From NCBI GenBank assembly GCA_963693085.1, contig OY856409.1:296584058-296648057 (forward strand): a stretch of DNA of 64,000 nucleotides. The letters are read 5' to 3'. The stretch is from Alisma plantago-aquatica. Its lineage: Eukaryota; Streptophyta; Magnoliopsida; Alismatales; Alismataceae. Numbering within the stretch: the stretch's first letter is position 1; each line of letters starts with the position of its first letter. This document shows positions 1-11,568 of this stretch, one piece after another. Below the pieces are notes generated by a model that made no database searches, was not told the DNA's origin, and worked only from the letters and a program-made list of their open reading frames with translations. A program made the position numbers and the translations under genes.

Positions 1-205
1 AACTGCCCGAACATCGTCTGTACAACTGGGTTACTCATGTCAGCTGGGTCGAACTGGGGTGGCTCTCTTGGCGACTCAGGTGCAGGTTGTTCTATCCTCG
101 GAACCCTTGCACCACCTCGAGGTGCACTAGCACTACTCTCTGCCACGTACTCATCATGATGTTCTGACTTCCTTAGGTATCTTCTTCTCCTGAGGAGCAA
201 AAGAT
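1..205 (-). pseudogene. start of a chromovirus gag-like reading frame, cut by the window edge
   Basis: On the minus strand, just downstream of the primer-binding site at 285-296, an open frame begins after a stop and runs off the left edge. It starts with a basic RRRRYLRK-like stretch, then HHDEYVAESS, then a Pro/Glu-rich part with PPQFDPADMSNP. The position right after LTR and PBS is where gag begins in Ty3/gypsy elements, and a charged, proline-rich N terminus suits gag. I see no ATG in this frame, so the start is unresolved. It could instead be a 5' leader reading frame. This belongs to a different internal region from the pol at 5354-8866, which lies on the other side of the same LTR. Confidence 0.45.
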
Positions 206-284
206 TCTATTAGATAAGGAAGGAGTACTAAAGATAGACTCGACATCCTAAGTCCTATGCCTCTGTAGACTCAACTGACCTAGA

Positions 285-296
285 GCTCTGATACCA
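285..296 (-). other. primer-binding site (initiator tRNA-Met type)
   Basis: The minus strand reads TGGTATCAGAGC, the sequence complementary to the 3' end of initiator tRNA-Met used by most plant LTR retrotransposons. It lies 5 bases from the LTR terminus (CCCACA at 302-307, minus strand). It fixes the orientation: the retroelement internal region continues to the left of the window. Confidence 0.9.
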
Positions 297-614
297 CTAA
301 TTGTGGGCTCTGATCTCCAAACCAAGACATAAACACGATTAAAACTTAGCGGAAGCGATTCGATAATCAGCTGAAGACAAAAATCACAGGAAATTAAAAC
401 TTTTTGAGACAAGAGCTTGGATTCATAAAAACTCCTTTCATAAAGTGAGATAAACTTGTTTACATCTCAGGATAATTACTTCTTAAGTAATTATATACAT
501 CAAGATACAAAATCTCAAGATCACATAACACAAGACTCCAAGACCTGAGAGTATAGAGGACACATAGGACTGACTCTAACTACACCACATGGCAGACTAA
601 ATATCCACCTGAGA

Positions 615-830
615 TTACTGTTGCTCCTGGTGCTGCTGCTGCTGAGACTGGTCACCTGTAGGCTGGTTCCTTCGTCTCCGACGTCCACCTAAAAAGTTGA
701 AGTCTACGGGGTGAGACAATTTTACATAATTGTCCCAGCGAGAGTTATAACTCTTTGCCAGAAGCTTTAATATACCATCAGAGAATATCTTAAGCAGTAA
801 AGCCTTCAAAGTAGTAGATAACAGTTGCAA
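615..830 (-). other. small basic/glutamine-rich ORF inside the LTR, function unknown
   Basis: A 71-codon ATG-to-stop frame lies near the 3' end of the LTR (U5 side). Its C-terminal third is strongly biased: GGRRRRRNQPTGDQ followed by a run of Gln and Glu. I do not recognise a family. The Arg patch could bind nucleic acid, but short biased frames in LTRs often arise by chance, and a coding role is unproven. It may be part of the transcribed leader. Confidence 0.2.
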
Positions 831-2138
831 CTATAACAAGATCTCAACATTTATGAGATATGAAGAAGTAGAAGCACTATAACAATGTAACATCAATCAA
901 CTAACTTGGAGTTATCTCTAACAAGTATACTACGTGGTTGATTATGTTTTACAAACAACATTATGCCCTGTGGAGATGAGGCATACCACTCATACTCCAA
1001 CTAATCGCTGAGAAGTCACATCAGTATCATACATAGGTCACTAAGAGAGCCGGATTCTCATGACCTTCACCTTCCTCAGTCAGTGAGAGGATCACTTGTA
1101 GGACATCTCGTGTCTCTACTATTATAGCTTACCAGGGTAAACTGGTCCTTCGCTATTCTAGAGTCACAGTGGCATTCTGTACTCTCTTCGTCATCAGGAG
1201 ATTTCATGTTTATCTCCACTGATACAGATATCTGTGTTTTCTTCGTCATCAAGAGGTTTCATGTTTACCTACCACTGATACGGTATGGAATTATAGTGAA
1301 GGATGGACGGATTACGCATTTACGTCACTTTCCTACACTAGGATGTAAGGTTATACACATCCATGTACCCCACATACTCAAAAGTATGTGCTCCAGGAAT
1401 TCCCTGAGGAAAACCTGTTTCACCATCACTTGATCTCTGACAATGATGGATCTATGATCAGGGATCTACATTATACTTGATTAGTTAGGTACATTCAGTA
1501 TTCTTTAACAACATACATTGTTCTTCAAACAATAATCAGTAGCATAACAGCTAAAACAACAGAATACTAAATGTAATAGGCCTAACTCATATCAATCATA
1601 ATTTCTCATCATACTCATCACAAGTCATCTCCAAAGCATGACTTTGATGGTATTCATGGCTCTCACAGCCCATTATCAACATAGGATGCCATTGACAAGG
1701 CATCAAGTTACTTTTCTTATTCATAAGGCTAACAACATGCCTTCAACGAATATAATATCAACATCCATACCTGGATATGATCACCTTCATATCAGAACCT
1801 GCATGGTTAATTCAACTGATAAAGGTAATACAAAATAAGGAATATACTTCCCACTTTTGTCATAAGAGTTAAATCCTCTGATTCTCATAAATTGGAGTTT
1901 AATACTTATTTGCATGCCATTACCCCTGAATTAGGGTTTACTATTCACATTAAGGTGAATTGATCTCATATCATCATCATGTATGAGTAACATCATCATT
2001 GATGCTCTCATACTAGTTAAAGGTTCATCATTTATCATAATTAGGGTTTCTATGACTTCACACAGGTGAATCATACCCTAATTATATACATTCATGTGCA
2101 TTGAAGATGCTTCACTTAAGTTTCCATCCAATTAGGGT

Positions 2139-2208
2139 TACTTTCTCTCTCTAGGGTACTTTCTCTCTCTAGAGTACTTTCTCTCTCTAGAATACTTTCT
2201 CTTTCTTC
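2139..2208. repeat. 18-bp tandem repeat, about 3.9 copies
   Basis: Units of TACTTTCTCTCTCTAGGG follow each other at 2139, 2157, 2175 and (partial) 2193, differing only in the last two bases of each unit. It is a pyrimidine-rich minisatellite within the LTR. Confidence 0.9.
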
Positions 2209-2564
2209 ATATTTGTGATTGATGATAACATTAGACTAGATCAAGTTGGATGGAATCATTATGGATAAAAACATCATTCTCATGTAATTAGGGTTTGAAT
2301 CGAGCAAGGTATTACTCAATTGACCCTTCAGGGGTATTTCGGTAATTCACCCCATTGATCATCATCATGGTCAAAACCTTAGTCAATTAACCCCTTAATA
2401 TCCTAGGTTATCATTAGGTTTTAGATTAGGGCATCATTAAACTATTTATATTATCAATTGATTGAATGAAGTCAACCTTGAATTATCTTGATGGATCTCA
2501 ACCATCAACCCTCAATCAATTTGAGACCCATTGGTTGAGTTGACCTTTTAATCAATGTGACTTC

Positions 2565-4110
2565 TAGGACCGCGAGGGTGAGTTGACCGTTTAGCCACCT
2601 TTGACCTTAGGACCGCGAGCCCTCAACCTCTTCCAAGACCGCGAGCCCTCTCAACCTTCTTCAAGACCGCGAGCCTTTATTTGATTTCAAGACCGCGAGG
2701 ATGGTGTGGACCGTTTGCCCACCTTTGACCTCAGGACCGCGAGGCCCCTCACGGTCTTGAGACCGTGAGCCCTCTCTCGGTCTTGAGACTGCAAGCCCTC
2801 TCATGGTCTTGAGACCGTGAGCCATCTCACGGTCTTGAGACCGCGAGGCTCACATGGTCTCAACTACTTGGACCATCAACAAGATTCAATGATACAACCG
2901 ATAATGTCAACTCATGTTGAAGCCCTCAAATGGTCAAAGCCATGGTGACCACTTATGGATTAGGTCAATTAAGATTATGCTTAGCCAATTGGTCATTCAA
3001 TTGACCCTCAATTGTTGACCAATTAGGGTTGGAGTCGATTCAATTAGGGTCTATCAATGTTCACCCATCAACACTCAACAATGTGTATCAACACAAGGTT
3101 GAACCCTTCAATTGAGCTCCAATTGGGCCAAAACTTGGCCCAAACGGTCTTGGGATCATGTGGGTGGACCCCACATGGTCTTGAGACCGTTTTCCCAAGA
3201 TTTCATCAAGATCTAATGGGATTTTATAGGGGTTGAACCATGATTGAGTCACAAAATCAGTATTTTAATCAATTTGATAACTTATTGAAATTGGGTCCTC
3301 AATTGATCAAATTAGCTTAACCATAGACCTTCAAACGGTCTTGGGTGATTTTCCTCTCGGTCTTGAGACCGTTTGGATGAGTTCCAAACGGTCTTGAGAC
3401 CGTTTGCCCATCCAATTTTGGATTCCAGTGCAAATTCATCAAGGTCTGACCTATTGAGTTGATGATCATATCAATATTTAATTGCAATATAATTTGGTAT
3501 AAATGTACCTTCAATTGGTCAACTATTCTTGACCCCAGACCTCCAAACGGTCATGGTTGATTGCCCTCGCGGTCTTGAGACCGTTTGGATGACCCCCAAA
3601 CGGTCTTGAGACCGTTTAGGTCAATCAACCCTAAAAACCCTAATTAGGTCACCATAATTTCAGTACTGATTTCATCTAGGGTTAGCCCTAGTAATCACCC
3701 TTCAAATCTTAGCCCGTTTGGAATTAGACCATTAAACTTGGAGAGTTATTAATTAACATAATTTTGAACAGTAATTTTATATGGTCAACGCTTGTTCAAT
3801 GACCTTACACGGTCTTGAGACCGTTTGCCCAAAAAGGCAATTTCAGACCGTTTGAAAATCAGGAATAAAGTCAATTAAAGTTGTTACTTAAAAAGGTCAT
3901 ATCTCCCGATTCCTTTGGAGTTAGCCTCTAAAATTTTGAGGGTGATTAGCCTATATAACTCGGAACATATTTCTTATATGGTCCACGCTCGGTCAACGGG
4001 TCCAAATGGTCGTGAAGACCGTTTGCCCTCTCGCGGTCCAGAGACCGTTTGCTCACCTCGCGGTCCTGAGACCGAGAGAGCAAACTGTTGGGACCGTTTA
4101 AGAAAGTGAA
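2565..4110. repeat. array of CG-containing palindromic words (CGGTCTTGAGACCG and variants)
   Basis: The 14-mer CGGTCTTGAGACCG has arms CGGTCT and AGACCG around TG. It occurs exactly at 2752, 2830, 3358, 3389, 3570, 3601 and 3810, with one- or two-base variants near 2788, 2805, 3177, 4008, 4036 and 4061. The first part of the array also repeats GACCGCGAG and GACCGCGAGCC. Copies are unevenly spaced, often followed by TTTG, and sit in otherwise AT-rich LTR sequence. See the findings for a possible role. Confidence 0.9.
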
Positions 4111-4602
4111 AAGCGGTGGGTTGTTCTTGGAAATCACGCCTTCATCTCCTAGATCAAGAACAGTACGGATATCCCATGGATTTGCTTGCAAAATAGCAAA
4201 GAAAAGTAGGGAAACATGAAGAGCTATCACCTAACCGCATATAAGAGATGTACATAGTAAAGCATGGGTTTAGAGTTATAAAACCCGCCTAAAGCTTGCT
4301 CCTTGAGCTCCAAGCTTTCAAGCTCCAAGCTCTAATGGCGTACTTGAGTTCCCACAGGTTGGCCAAGGTGAAAACTCCAAGGAAAGATGAAAAGAGATGA
4401 CTAGAAAGATAGGGTTTCGTGAGTTAGTCACCAAATTGACCTTGAATTCGAGTTCTAACCATGGAATTAGGCAAGAAGAGGGATTCAAACCTACCTTGCA
4501 CCCTTGGTCATTCCTCTTTGAGCTCCAAGACAGTCCTTAGTTGGCCAAGCAAGGGGAAACAGTGATATGCACGAAGGAAAGGTTCCTTTGCTTGAGAGGT
4601 AA

Positions 4603-4616
4603 AGTGTATATATACA
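4603..4616 (-). promoter_or_regulatory. candidate LTR promoter TATA box
   Basis: On the minus strand TATATATA (4607-4614) lies about 700 bp inside the LTR start, with GC-richer sequence upstream. That is a normal distance for a U3 promoter. The assignment is by position and motif only; the transcription start is not known. Confidence 0.45.
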
Positions 4617-5310
4617 TGGGTGAGGTTTCATTAAAGGCCCATAAGTTTCCCATAAATCCAACTAGGTCCTTCCTTCATTACTTTCTCGTCCCTTCCTCTT
4701 TATTCTAAGGACAAAAATTCTCTTAAGGTTTAGAAAAAGAGGGCAAAGAAGATCAATCTAATACTAAGGTACATACATAAAAGGGATATTGTACATATAC
4801 CCTGATTATTCAATCACAAGGTATATTTCATAACTTGATAATTCAATTGAGGTGACTTCCTCATCATTTCTTCTCTAAATGATGGCAAGAATCTAGAAAG
4901 ATACATTAGATGATATATTTTACAAATTGCATCCCTTAATTTGGGTAAATTGCATTTTACCCCAAATTAGGGTTTCAAGCACCGGGATTGCTTCCACAGC
5001 TGCACCTTGGTGCCCAAGCTTGGGAAATCCCTCAAACTTTACCAAAAATATTCTCATGATGTCTCAACATTAGAGGAACATCTCATCATGTGCAAATTGC
5101 AAGCTAACCCTTTCAACTGAGTAAATTTCACATAGGTCCCTGTATATCAAAACAATGCTACAACTTTAAATAAAAAGGAGCAAATATTGAAATATATGTT
5201 TCTGAGAAACTTAATTACATGCTCAGAGTTAATCACAAAGATTTAATTACATATTTAGGCAAAACACCTAGGGTTAACTCATAACCCAGGTCAGGGATGT
5301 TACAAATTAT

Positions 5311-5324
5311 CCACCCCTTACAAG
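5311..5324 (-). other. polypurine tract before the 3' LTR
   Basis: The minus strand reads GTAAGGGGTGG just before the LTR start at 5304, separated by a short AT stretch. The preceding sequence, TTTCGGGGACGAAATCC, is the usual post-pol sequence of plant chromoviruses. Confidence 0.75.
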
Positions 5325-5353
5325 GATTTCGTCCCCGAAATCGATAAGACATA

Positions 5354-8300
5354 TTAAGAGAAAAGGGCAGGATACTTCCTTCTCATCTCATTCTCTAATT
5401 CCCAAGTGGCTTCTTCAACACCACGGTGGTTCTAGAGGACTTTCACAAGACTTATATCTTTCTTCTTTAACTTTTTAATTCTGTTATCAAGGATTGACAC
5501 TGGTCCCTCCTCATAGGATATATCATCATTCAATTCTACCTCCATAGGTTGTAGAACTGACTCGGTGTCTGGGTGACATTTCTTCAGCATAGAAATGTGG
5601 AACACAGGGTGTAACCTCTGTAACTCTGGGGGCAGCTTTAGTCTATATGCTACCTTTCCAATCCGTTCAATGATTGGATAAGGCCCCATAATTCTAGGAG
5701 CTAACTTCCCTTTCCTTCCAAAACGGAGGACTCCTTTCCAAGGTGAGACCTTGAGATACACTCTGTCTCCAACCTGGAACTCTAAGGGTCTATGACATTT
5801 GTCAGCATAAGATTTCTGCCTATCCTGAGCAGTCTTAATCTTTTGTTGTATTACGTTAATCTTTTCTGTGGTCTGCTGCACAAGGTCAGGACCTAACAAC
5901 TGATGTTCGCCAGTCTCAAACCAACACAAAGGTGATCTACAACGTCTACCATACAAGGCTTCATAAGGTGCCATATCAATACTATGCTGATAGCTATTGT
6001 TATAGGCAAACTCTATCAAGCTTAGGTGTAGATCCCAACTTCCGGTGAACTGGAGAACACATGCTCTCAACAGGTCTTCTAAGGTCTGTATAGTCCTTTC
6101 AGACTGTCCATCAGTCTGTGGATGAAAGGTTGTACTAAACCTTAACTTGGTGCCTAAGGCTCTGTGCAACTGTTCCCAAAAACGACTCGTAAACTGAGGA
6201 CCTCTGTCAGAAACTATTGTAACAGGAACTCCGTGCAAGCGCACTATCTCTTGAACATACAACTCTGATAACTTTTCAGCAGAATAGGTTGTTTTGACAG
6301 GTAAGAAATGCGCTGTCTTAGTCAACCTATCAACAACTACCCAAATGGAATCATGTCCTTTGCTTGTCCTGGGTAGGCCAACAACAAAGTCCATGGTCAC
6401 ATGGTCCCACTTCCACTGTGGTATGGGTAAAGGTTGCATTGTCCCTGCAAGCTTCTGGTGTTCAGCTTTAACTTGCTGACACACAGGACATCTCAAAACA
6501 AATCCTGCAACATCCTTCTTCATTCTAGGCCACTAATACAAATCTTTCAAATTCTGATACATCTTGGTGCTCCCTGGATGCATAGCATACATGGAAGAAT
6601 GGGCTTCTTCCAGGACTAACTTTCTCAAGTTGTCCACATCCGGCACTATCATCCTTCCATTATAATAAGCTACTTGATCCTCTGAGTCATGAAAACCATC
6701 TTGTTTCTCATTTCCATACTCAGATCTAATCTGTTGAACTGCAGCATCACCTAGCTGTGCTTCCTTAATCTGCTCTCTTAGGGTAGGTTTAATATGCATC
6801 GCAGCTAACAAACCGGCTAATAATGACACCTTCAACTATACATTGTCTTGCCTTAAATAGATAAGCATATCTCTCCTAGAGCATACTAAAGAGTTTAGTT
6901 GTGCTCTAGTCATGGTTGATGTTGCTGATTTCCTACTCAAGGCATCTGCAACAACATTGGCCTTGCCTGGATGGTAATCAATTGTACAGTCATAGTCCTT
7001 GATTAACTCCATCCAGCGACGTTGCCTCATGTTGAGCTCATGCTGAGAGAAGATATACTTAAGGTATTTGTGGTCTGTGAAAATCTGGAATGTTTCTCCG
7101 TAGAGATAGTGTCTCCAGATTTTCAAGGCATGAACCACAGCAGCTAACTCTAGATCGTGTGTCGAATAATTCTCCTCGTGTTTCTTAAGCTGTCGGGAAG
7201 CAAAAGAAATCACTTGTTTATCCTGCATCAACACACATCCAAGTCCATTCTTGGAAGCATCACAGAAGACTACATATCCTTTTCCTTGTTCAGGTAGCAC
7301 TAGCACAGGTGCACTTGTCAATCTCTCCTTCAGCAACTGGAAAGACTGTTGACACTTATCACTCCAAGAAAAAGGAACATCTTTCCGGGTTAACTTGGTC
7401 AAGGGTAAGGCTATAGAACTAAAGTTCTTAATGAACCTTCGATAATAGCCAGCTAACCCCAAGAAACTTCGAATCTCCGTCGGTGTCTTCGGTTGTTCCC
7501 ACTGTAGAACAGATTCTACTTTCGTAGGGTCAACACAAATTCCCGAGGCAGATATCACATGACCAAGAAAAGATACCTCCGGTAGCCAAAACTCACACTT
7601 GCTAAACTTAGCATACAGCTTATGTTCTCTTAGCAAGGTCAAAGCTTGGCGAAGATGTTGTTCATGTTGCTGAGCATCCTTACTATAGATCAGAATGTCA
7701 TCTATGAAGACGACAACACACTGATCAAGGAAAGGTCGAAAAACTCTATTCATGAGTTCCATAAATGCAGCTGGTGCATTGGTTAGTCCAAACGACATAA
7801 CCGTGAACTCATAGTGACCATATCTTGTCCTAAAGGCGGACTTGGATATGTCACTATCCTTAATACGGAGTTGATGATATCCAGACCTCAAGTCTATTTT
7901 TGAAAAGACTGTTGCACCACGCAACTAGTCAAAGAGATCATCAATCCTCGGCAGAGGGTACTTATTCTTTATTGTTACTTTATTGAGTTGTCTGTAGTCG
8001 AAGCACAACCACATTGACCCATCTTTCTTTTTAACAAACAAGACCGGAGCACCCCAAGGTGAAGTACTCGGTCAGATAAAACCTCTCTCAAGTAACTCTT
8101 GAAGCTGTTTCTTGAGTTCTGCCATCTCGGCAGGCGCCATTCTATACGGAGTCTGAGCTATGGGTTTCGTATCTGGAATCAGATTGATTTCAAAATCAAT
8201 CTCCCGAGGTGGTGGTATACCAGGAAGTTCTTCAGGAAACACATCTTCAAATTCCCTGACTATAGGAACTTTAGTAGGATTGGAACTTTCCTTGGTAACA

Positions 8301-8866
8301 TCTACCACATGGGCTAAGAATGCATAACATCCTTGCCTCAACAGCTTATCAGCAACCATAGCTGACACAAGACAGGTGGGCAGGATCTTTCTTTCACCTT
8401 GAAAGATCCATGTGTTGCTTTCATCAGCAAACACATCCAACTTGGATTCACAATCCAAGACAACTCTATACCTCTCTAAGGTATCCATCCCGAGGATTAT
8501 ATCAAATCCTTGCATATCAAGTGGTATAAGGTCCACTTGAATGCGATGGTCAGAAAAGAAGAGGATGCATGGAGAACATACCTCCTGCAAAATGGCAGAC
8601 CCACTCAACGGAGTCTCTAACAACAAACTATCTGCTCTATGACTAACAGTCACATTGCAGTTACGAATCACTTCACGAGTGATGAAAGAGTGCGTAGCAC
8701 CCGGATCAATCAGAACGGATACAACACAGGATGTAGACATATCAAAATATAAAAGTTTCATCTGACCTGCCACTACCCGTGGATTGACCACTGCCTCAGG
8801 TGGGTTCATAGCATAGAACCTCGCCGTCGCCTGGTGTTGAGGTGGTGCTGATGATCCAGCTTGAGA
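5354..8866 (-). pseudogene. chromovirus protease-RT-RNase H-integrase-chromodomain polyprotein with five stops
   Basis: One continuous minus-strand frame runs from about 8866 to a TAA at 5354. Domains in order: retropepsin (DPGATHSFI near 8700, usually DSGATH); reverse transcriptase with [19 protein letters not shown] and the FIDD catalytic motif near 7705; RNase H with CDASKNGLG and TDHKYLKYI; integrase with a His/Cys zinc site around 6490-6620, TMDFV, VSDRG and SERTIQ (the DDE residues); then an LVKVL...EEATWELENEM chromodomain ending at 5354. The chromodomain places it among chromoviruses, and the order and LTR fit Tekay/Del. Stops lie at 8069-8071 (CGA to TGA), 7925-7927 and 6836-6838 (CAG to TAG), about 6531 (TGG to TAG) and about 5430 (TGG to TAG, inside the chromodomain). 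I see no frameshift over 1152 codons. Gag is missing: upstream of ~8866 the sequence changes to a foreign LTR. Confidence 0.93.
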
Positions 8867-9124
8867 CGCTTATCCAGCAAATCTGACACTGAAGATGGAT
8901 TTACAACACATGGAGCTACATGATTAGAGTTGCACGTGATTAGTTATGCCAATTATGTGAACTAAAGCTGCATCAAACAAATGGGCATACAAACCCTAAT
9001 GCACTTATAGAAAACATATAAATATCACAACTTCAAAAGATATAAAATGTGTGAAACATAATTTCTCATCTCATCATCACATGGTACTATTCACTTTCCA
9101 TTCATGAGACTACACTAGTCATCA

Positions 9125-9360
9125 TAATATCACAAGATATAAATTCTTTTCATAATATCATAGGGTATCAATCCTTAACAACACAAGAGGATTACACCTC
9201 ATTCAGGGCTCAACCATGCCCAAAGGTCATTAACACCATCATACTATCACATGATATAAATCATTTTCACAATATCATAGGGTATCAACCCTTGTCAACG
9301 CAAGAGGATTACACCTAATTCAGGGCTCAACCATGCCCAAAGGTCATTAAGGCCATCATA
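9125..9360. repeat. 118-bp tandem duplication inside the LTR
   Basis: Two copies with 118-bp period share AATATCATAGGGTATCAA (9153 and 9271), AGAGGATTACACCT, and CAGGGCTCAACCATGCCCAA, with a few substitutions. It is an internal LTR duplication. Confidence 0.85.
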
Positions 9361-11556
9361 TTATACCCTACTAGATGATCATTATCTTTGCATGCCTTAT
9401 AACAAGGCTCAACAACATCACTTACATATAATACACCTGATCAACATAATATTGCATTTATGAGTTAGGAGATATTCATAAATAATAATAGTTGGGTTAT
9501 ATTAACATTACAAACATTAATTTATTACATCAACATGCAAGGAATATAGATATGATTAACCCTCATCATATTCATAGTGCACATGTTTAGCATAAGAAAG
9601 TATCAACCATGTGGCTATGATAACCACCAATTAACACATTAAGGTTATTATCATATTAAGGAGGTTATTTCACCATCATGCCATCATATAAGACGGATAA
9701 ACATGAATACTCATCTTTATCTATTTGCATTAGAGTTAGGTTCACAAGATAAATTATGTTAATTTTACTAATCAACACTCATACCCAAACCCTAACTCAC
9801 AACATCCCCATTGGATCATGGATGCATAAGGTGAAGCATCACCATCACATTCCATACTATTCTCAAGTATCAACCCACACATAAATCAAGGTGTAACCAT
9901 CAGGTTATAGCATACTAGGGTTTCAACAATAGTAACGGAGTATGCCATGATTGTATTAGTCATTCAAGGACTATTCATACACAATTATGATCATTTAGTT
10001 ATATTAAAGCTAGGTATAAAAAGCTATACCTCATTAGGGTTACATATCAATGCAATATGGTTATCATCCCTTCTATTCATATGATTTAATAGGTAAGACT
10101 ACGTTATTAAGGGTAACCCTCCATTTGTTCCATCATCATTCAACCCATATCATTATACCACAATGTCACCTAGAACCATTGTATGTTTAAAAGGTAAGAC
10201 CATTGGTTGTTTATATAAGTAAACACCTTGGATAAACCACCTATGAAATCCTTGATTTTTCCTCTATAAAGAGTCACCATCTAACCCTATACATCCCTTT
10301 ATTAACAATACAAAAAGTTCTATTGAGAGTAGGGTAAAACCAACAATTGACTGTTCATTCAAAACAAGCCATCCATTGTCAAAAAGTAAGATCCTTAAGT
10401 TGATCATATAAAAGAAACCATCTAAATCACATTATTAGGACCAAAATATTAGATTATCCATCATTCCCCTTTATTGTAGGAATAAACATTAGATCTTGAC
10501 CTTTGGGTCAAGTTCATATGTTAAAACCATCAATTACAGTATATGTGCGACCATTGCATCCAGTGATCCAAGTAACCATTGATCTAAGGCTTAATGGATG
10601 ATACAACTATATTGTTAACTCGCCATAGGTTTTGGAGACCTGATCCACCATCATTAGTGACCATTAAGCCACCATAAGTTGTTACATCAGCACTATATTC
10701 ATTAATCAACATCAAATATCAAACTAATATCACCATCGATTGATAACATCATTAGGGTACTTAGTTGTTAATCAATAGGATTCTAATTAGGCCAACACCT
10801 GACCTAAGGGGTGAACGTATGCTGACACCCTTAGTCCCCACCATCAGTTGTCATGAAGACAACACTATCGGTGGTTGCAATGGTACCACCATCGAGTCAT
10901 GTGTTTATAGAAGAAATCAGCTTTAAACCCTAAAATTGACCATTGGTTGATAGGTGCTTAACACTATAGGTTGTCAAACCAACCTGATACAAGTCATATT
11001 ATACCTTAGAAATAATGTACACATGATGAAAGTTTCATCTAGAACTAAAATCAGAACAAGAAACATTATAAAAATCGAAATCCAAGTCAAGCATAGCTTT
11101 TTAGTGCATGGATCATCATTTAAAAGAAAGAACATGAGCTAGCAAGCTTATGGTAAGAAATAAGCGTGGAGAAAGTTATAAAAATTGCCTATAATTAGAA
11201 GATAAACTCCCAAACAGAAGAAAAGACTAGCAAATAGGGTAGGAAATCCAAGCATAAGCTGTGAACTCGTCCATCTAGCACATTTCTACATCAAATGAGC
11301 AAACCCTAAGCATAAGGAGCAAAAAAGGTAGGGTTTTAGTGATTTAGAGAAATTTATACCATGGAACAGCAAGGTTACAACCTGGAGATAGGTATGAGGA
11401 AGGATAAAAAAGAAATAAACTAAGGAAATAATTGGATTGTTACTCTTATAGGTCAAGATCACTAGAAGGAAGCTTTTCAAACCCTAAAAGGAAGACAATT
11501 GCAACCCTAGATTCTTTTTCCAAGAAGATCCCCTCTTTCTTCTTCCTTGGATAGGA

Positions 11557-11568
11557 AATTTATAGAAG
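11557..11568 (-). promoter_or_regulatory. candidate LTR promoter TATA box
   Basis: TATAAATT on the minus strand (11557-11564) lies about 610 bp from the LTR start, at the position equivalent to the TATA box near 4607 in the other chromovirus LTR. Confidence 0.4.

Larger units (their letters stand above)
302..5304 (-). repeat. 5-kb LTR of a Tekay/Del-type chromovirus
   Basis: On the minus strand the LTR starts TGTAACATCCC (at 5304) and ends CCCACA (at 302), so it has TG...CA termini and is 5003 bp long. A purine tract and pol precede it and a tRNA-Met PBS follows it, so one LTR serves as 3' LTR to the pol on its right and as 5' LTR to the gag on its left. Such long LTRs are known for the Tekay/Del group. 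Inside are a TATA box near 4607, a short tandem repeat at 2139-2208, an array of CG-containing palindromes at 2565-4110, and a small Arg/Gln-rich reading frame at 615-830. No host gene is visible. Confidence 0.85.

Noticed and set aside
5354..8866. Possible domesticated host gene because the frame is long and indel-free
   Set aside because: It has five stops and is flanked by purine tract and LTR in the normal element order; it is a decaying retrotransposon.
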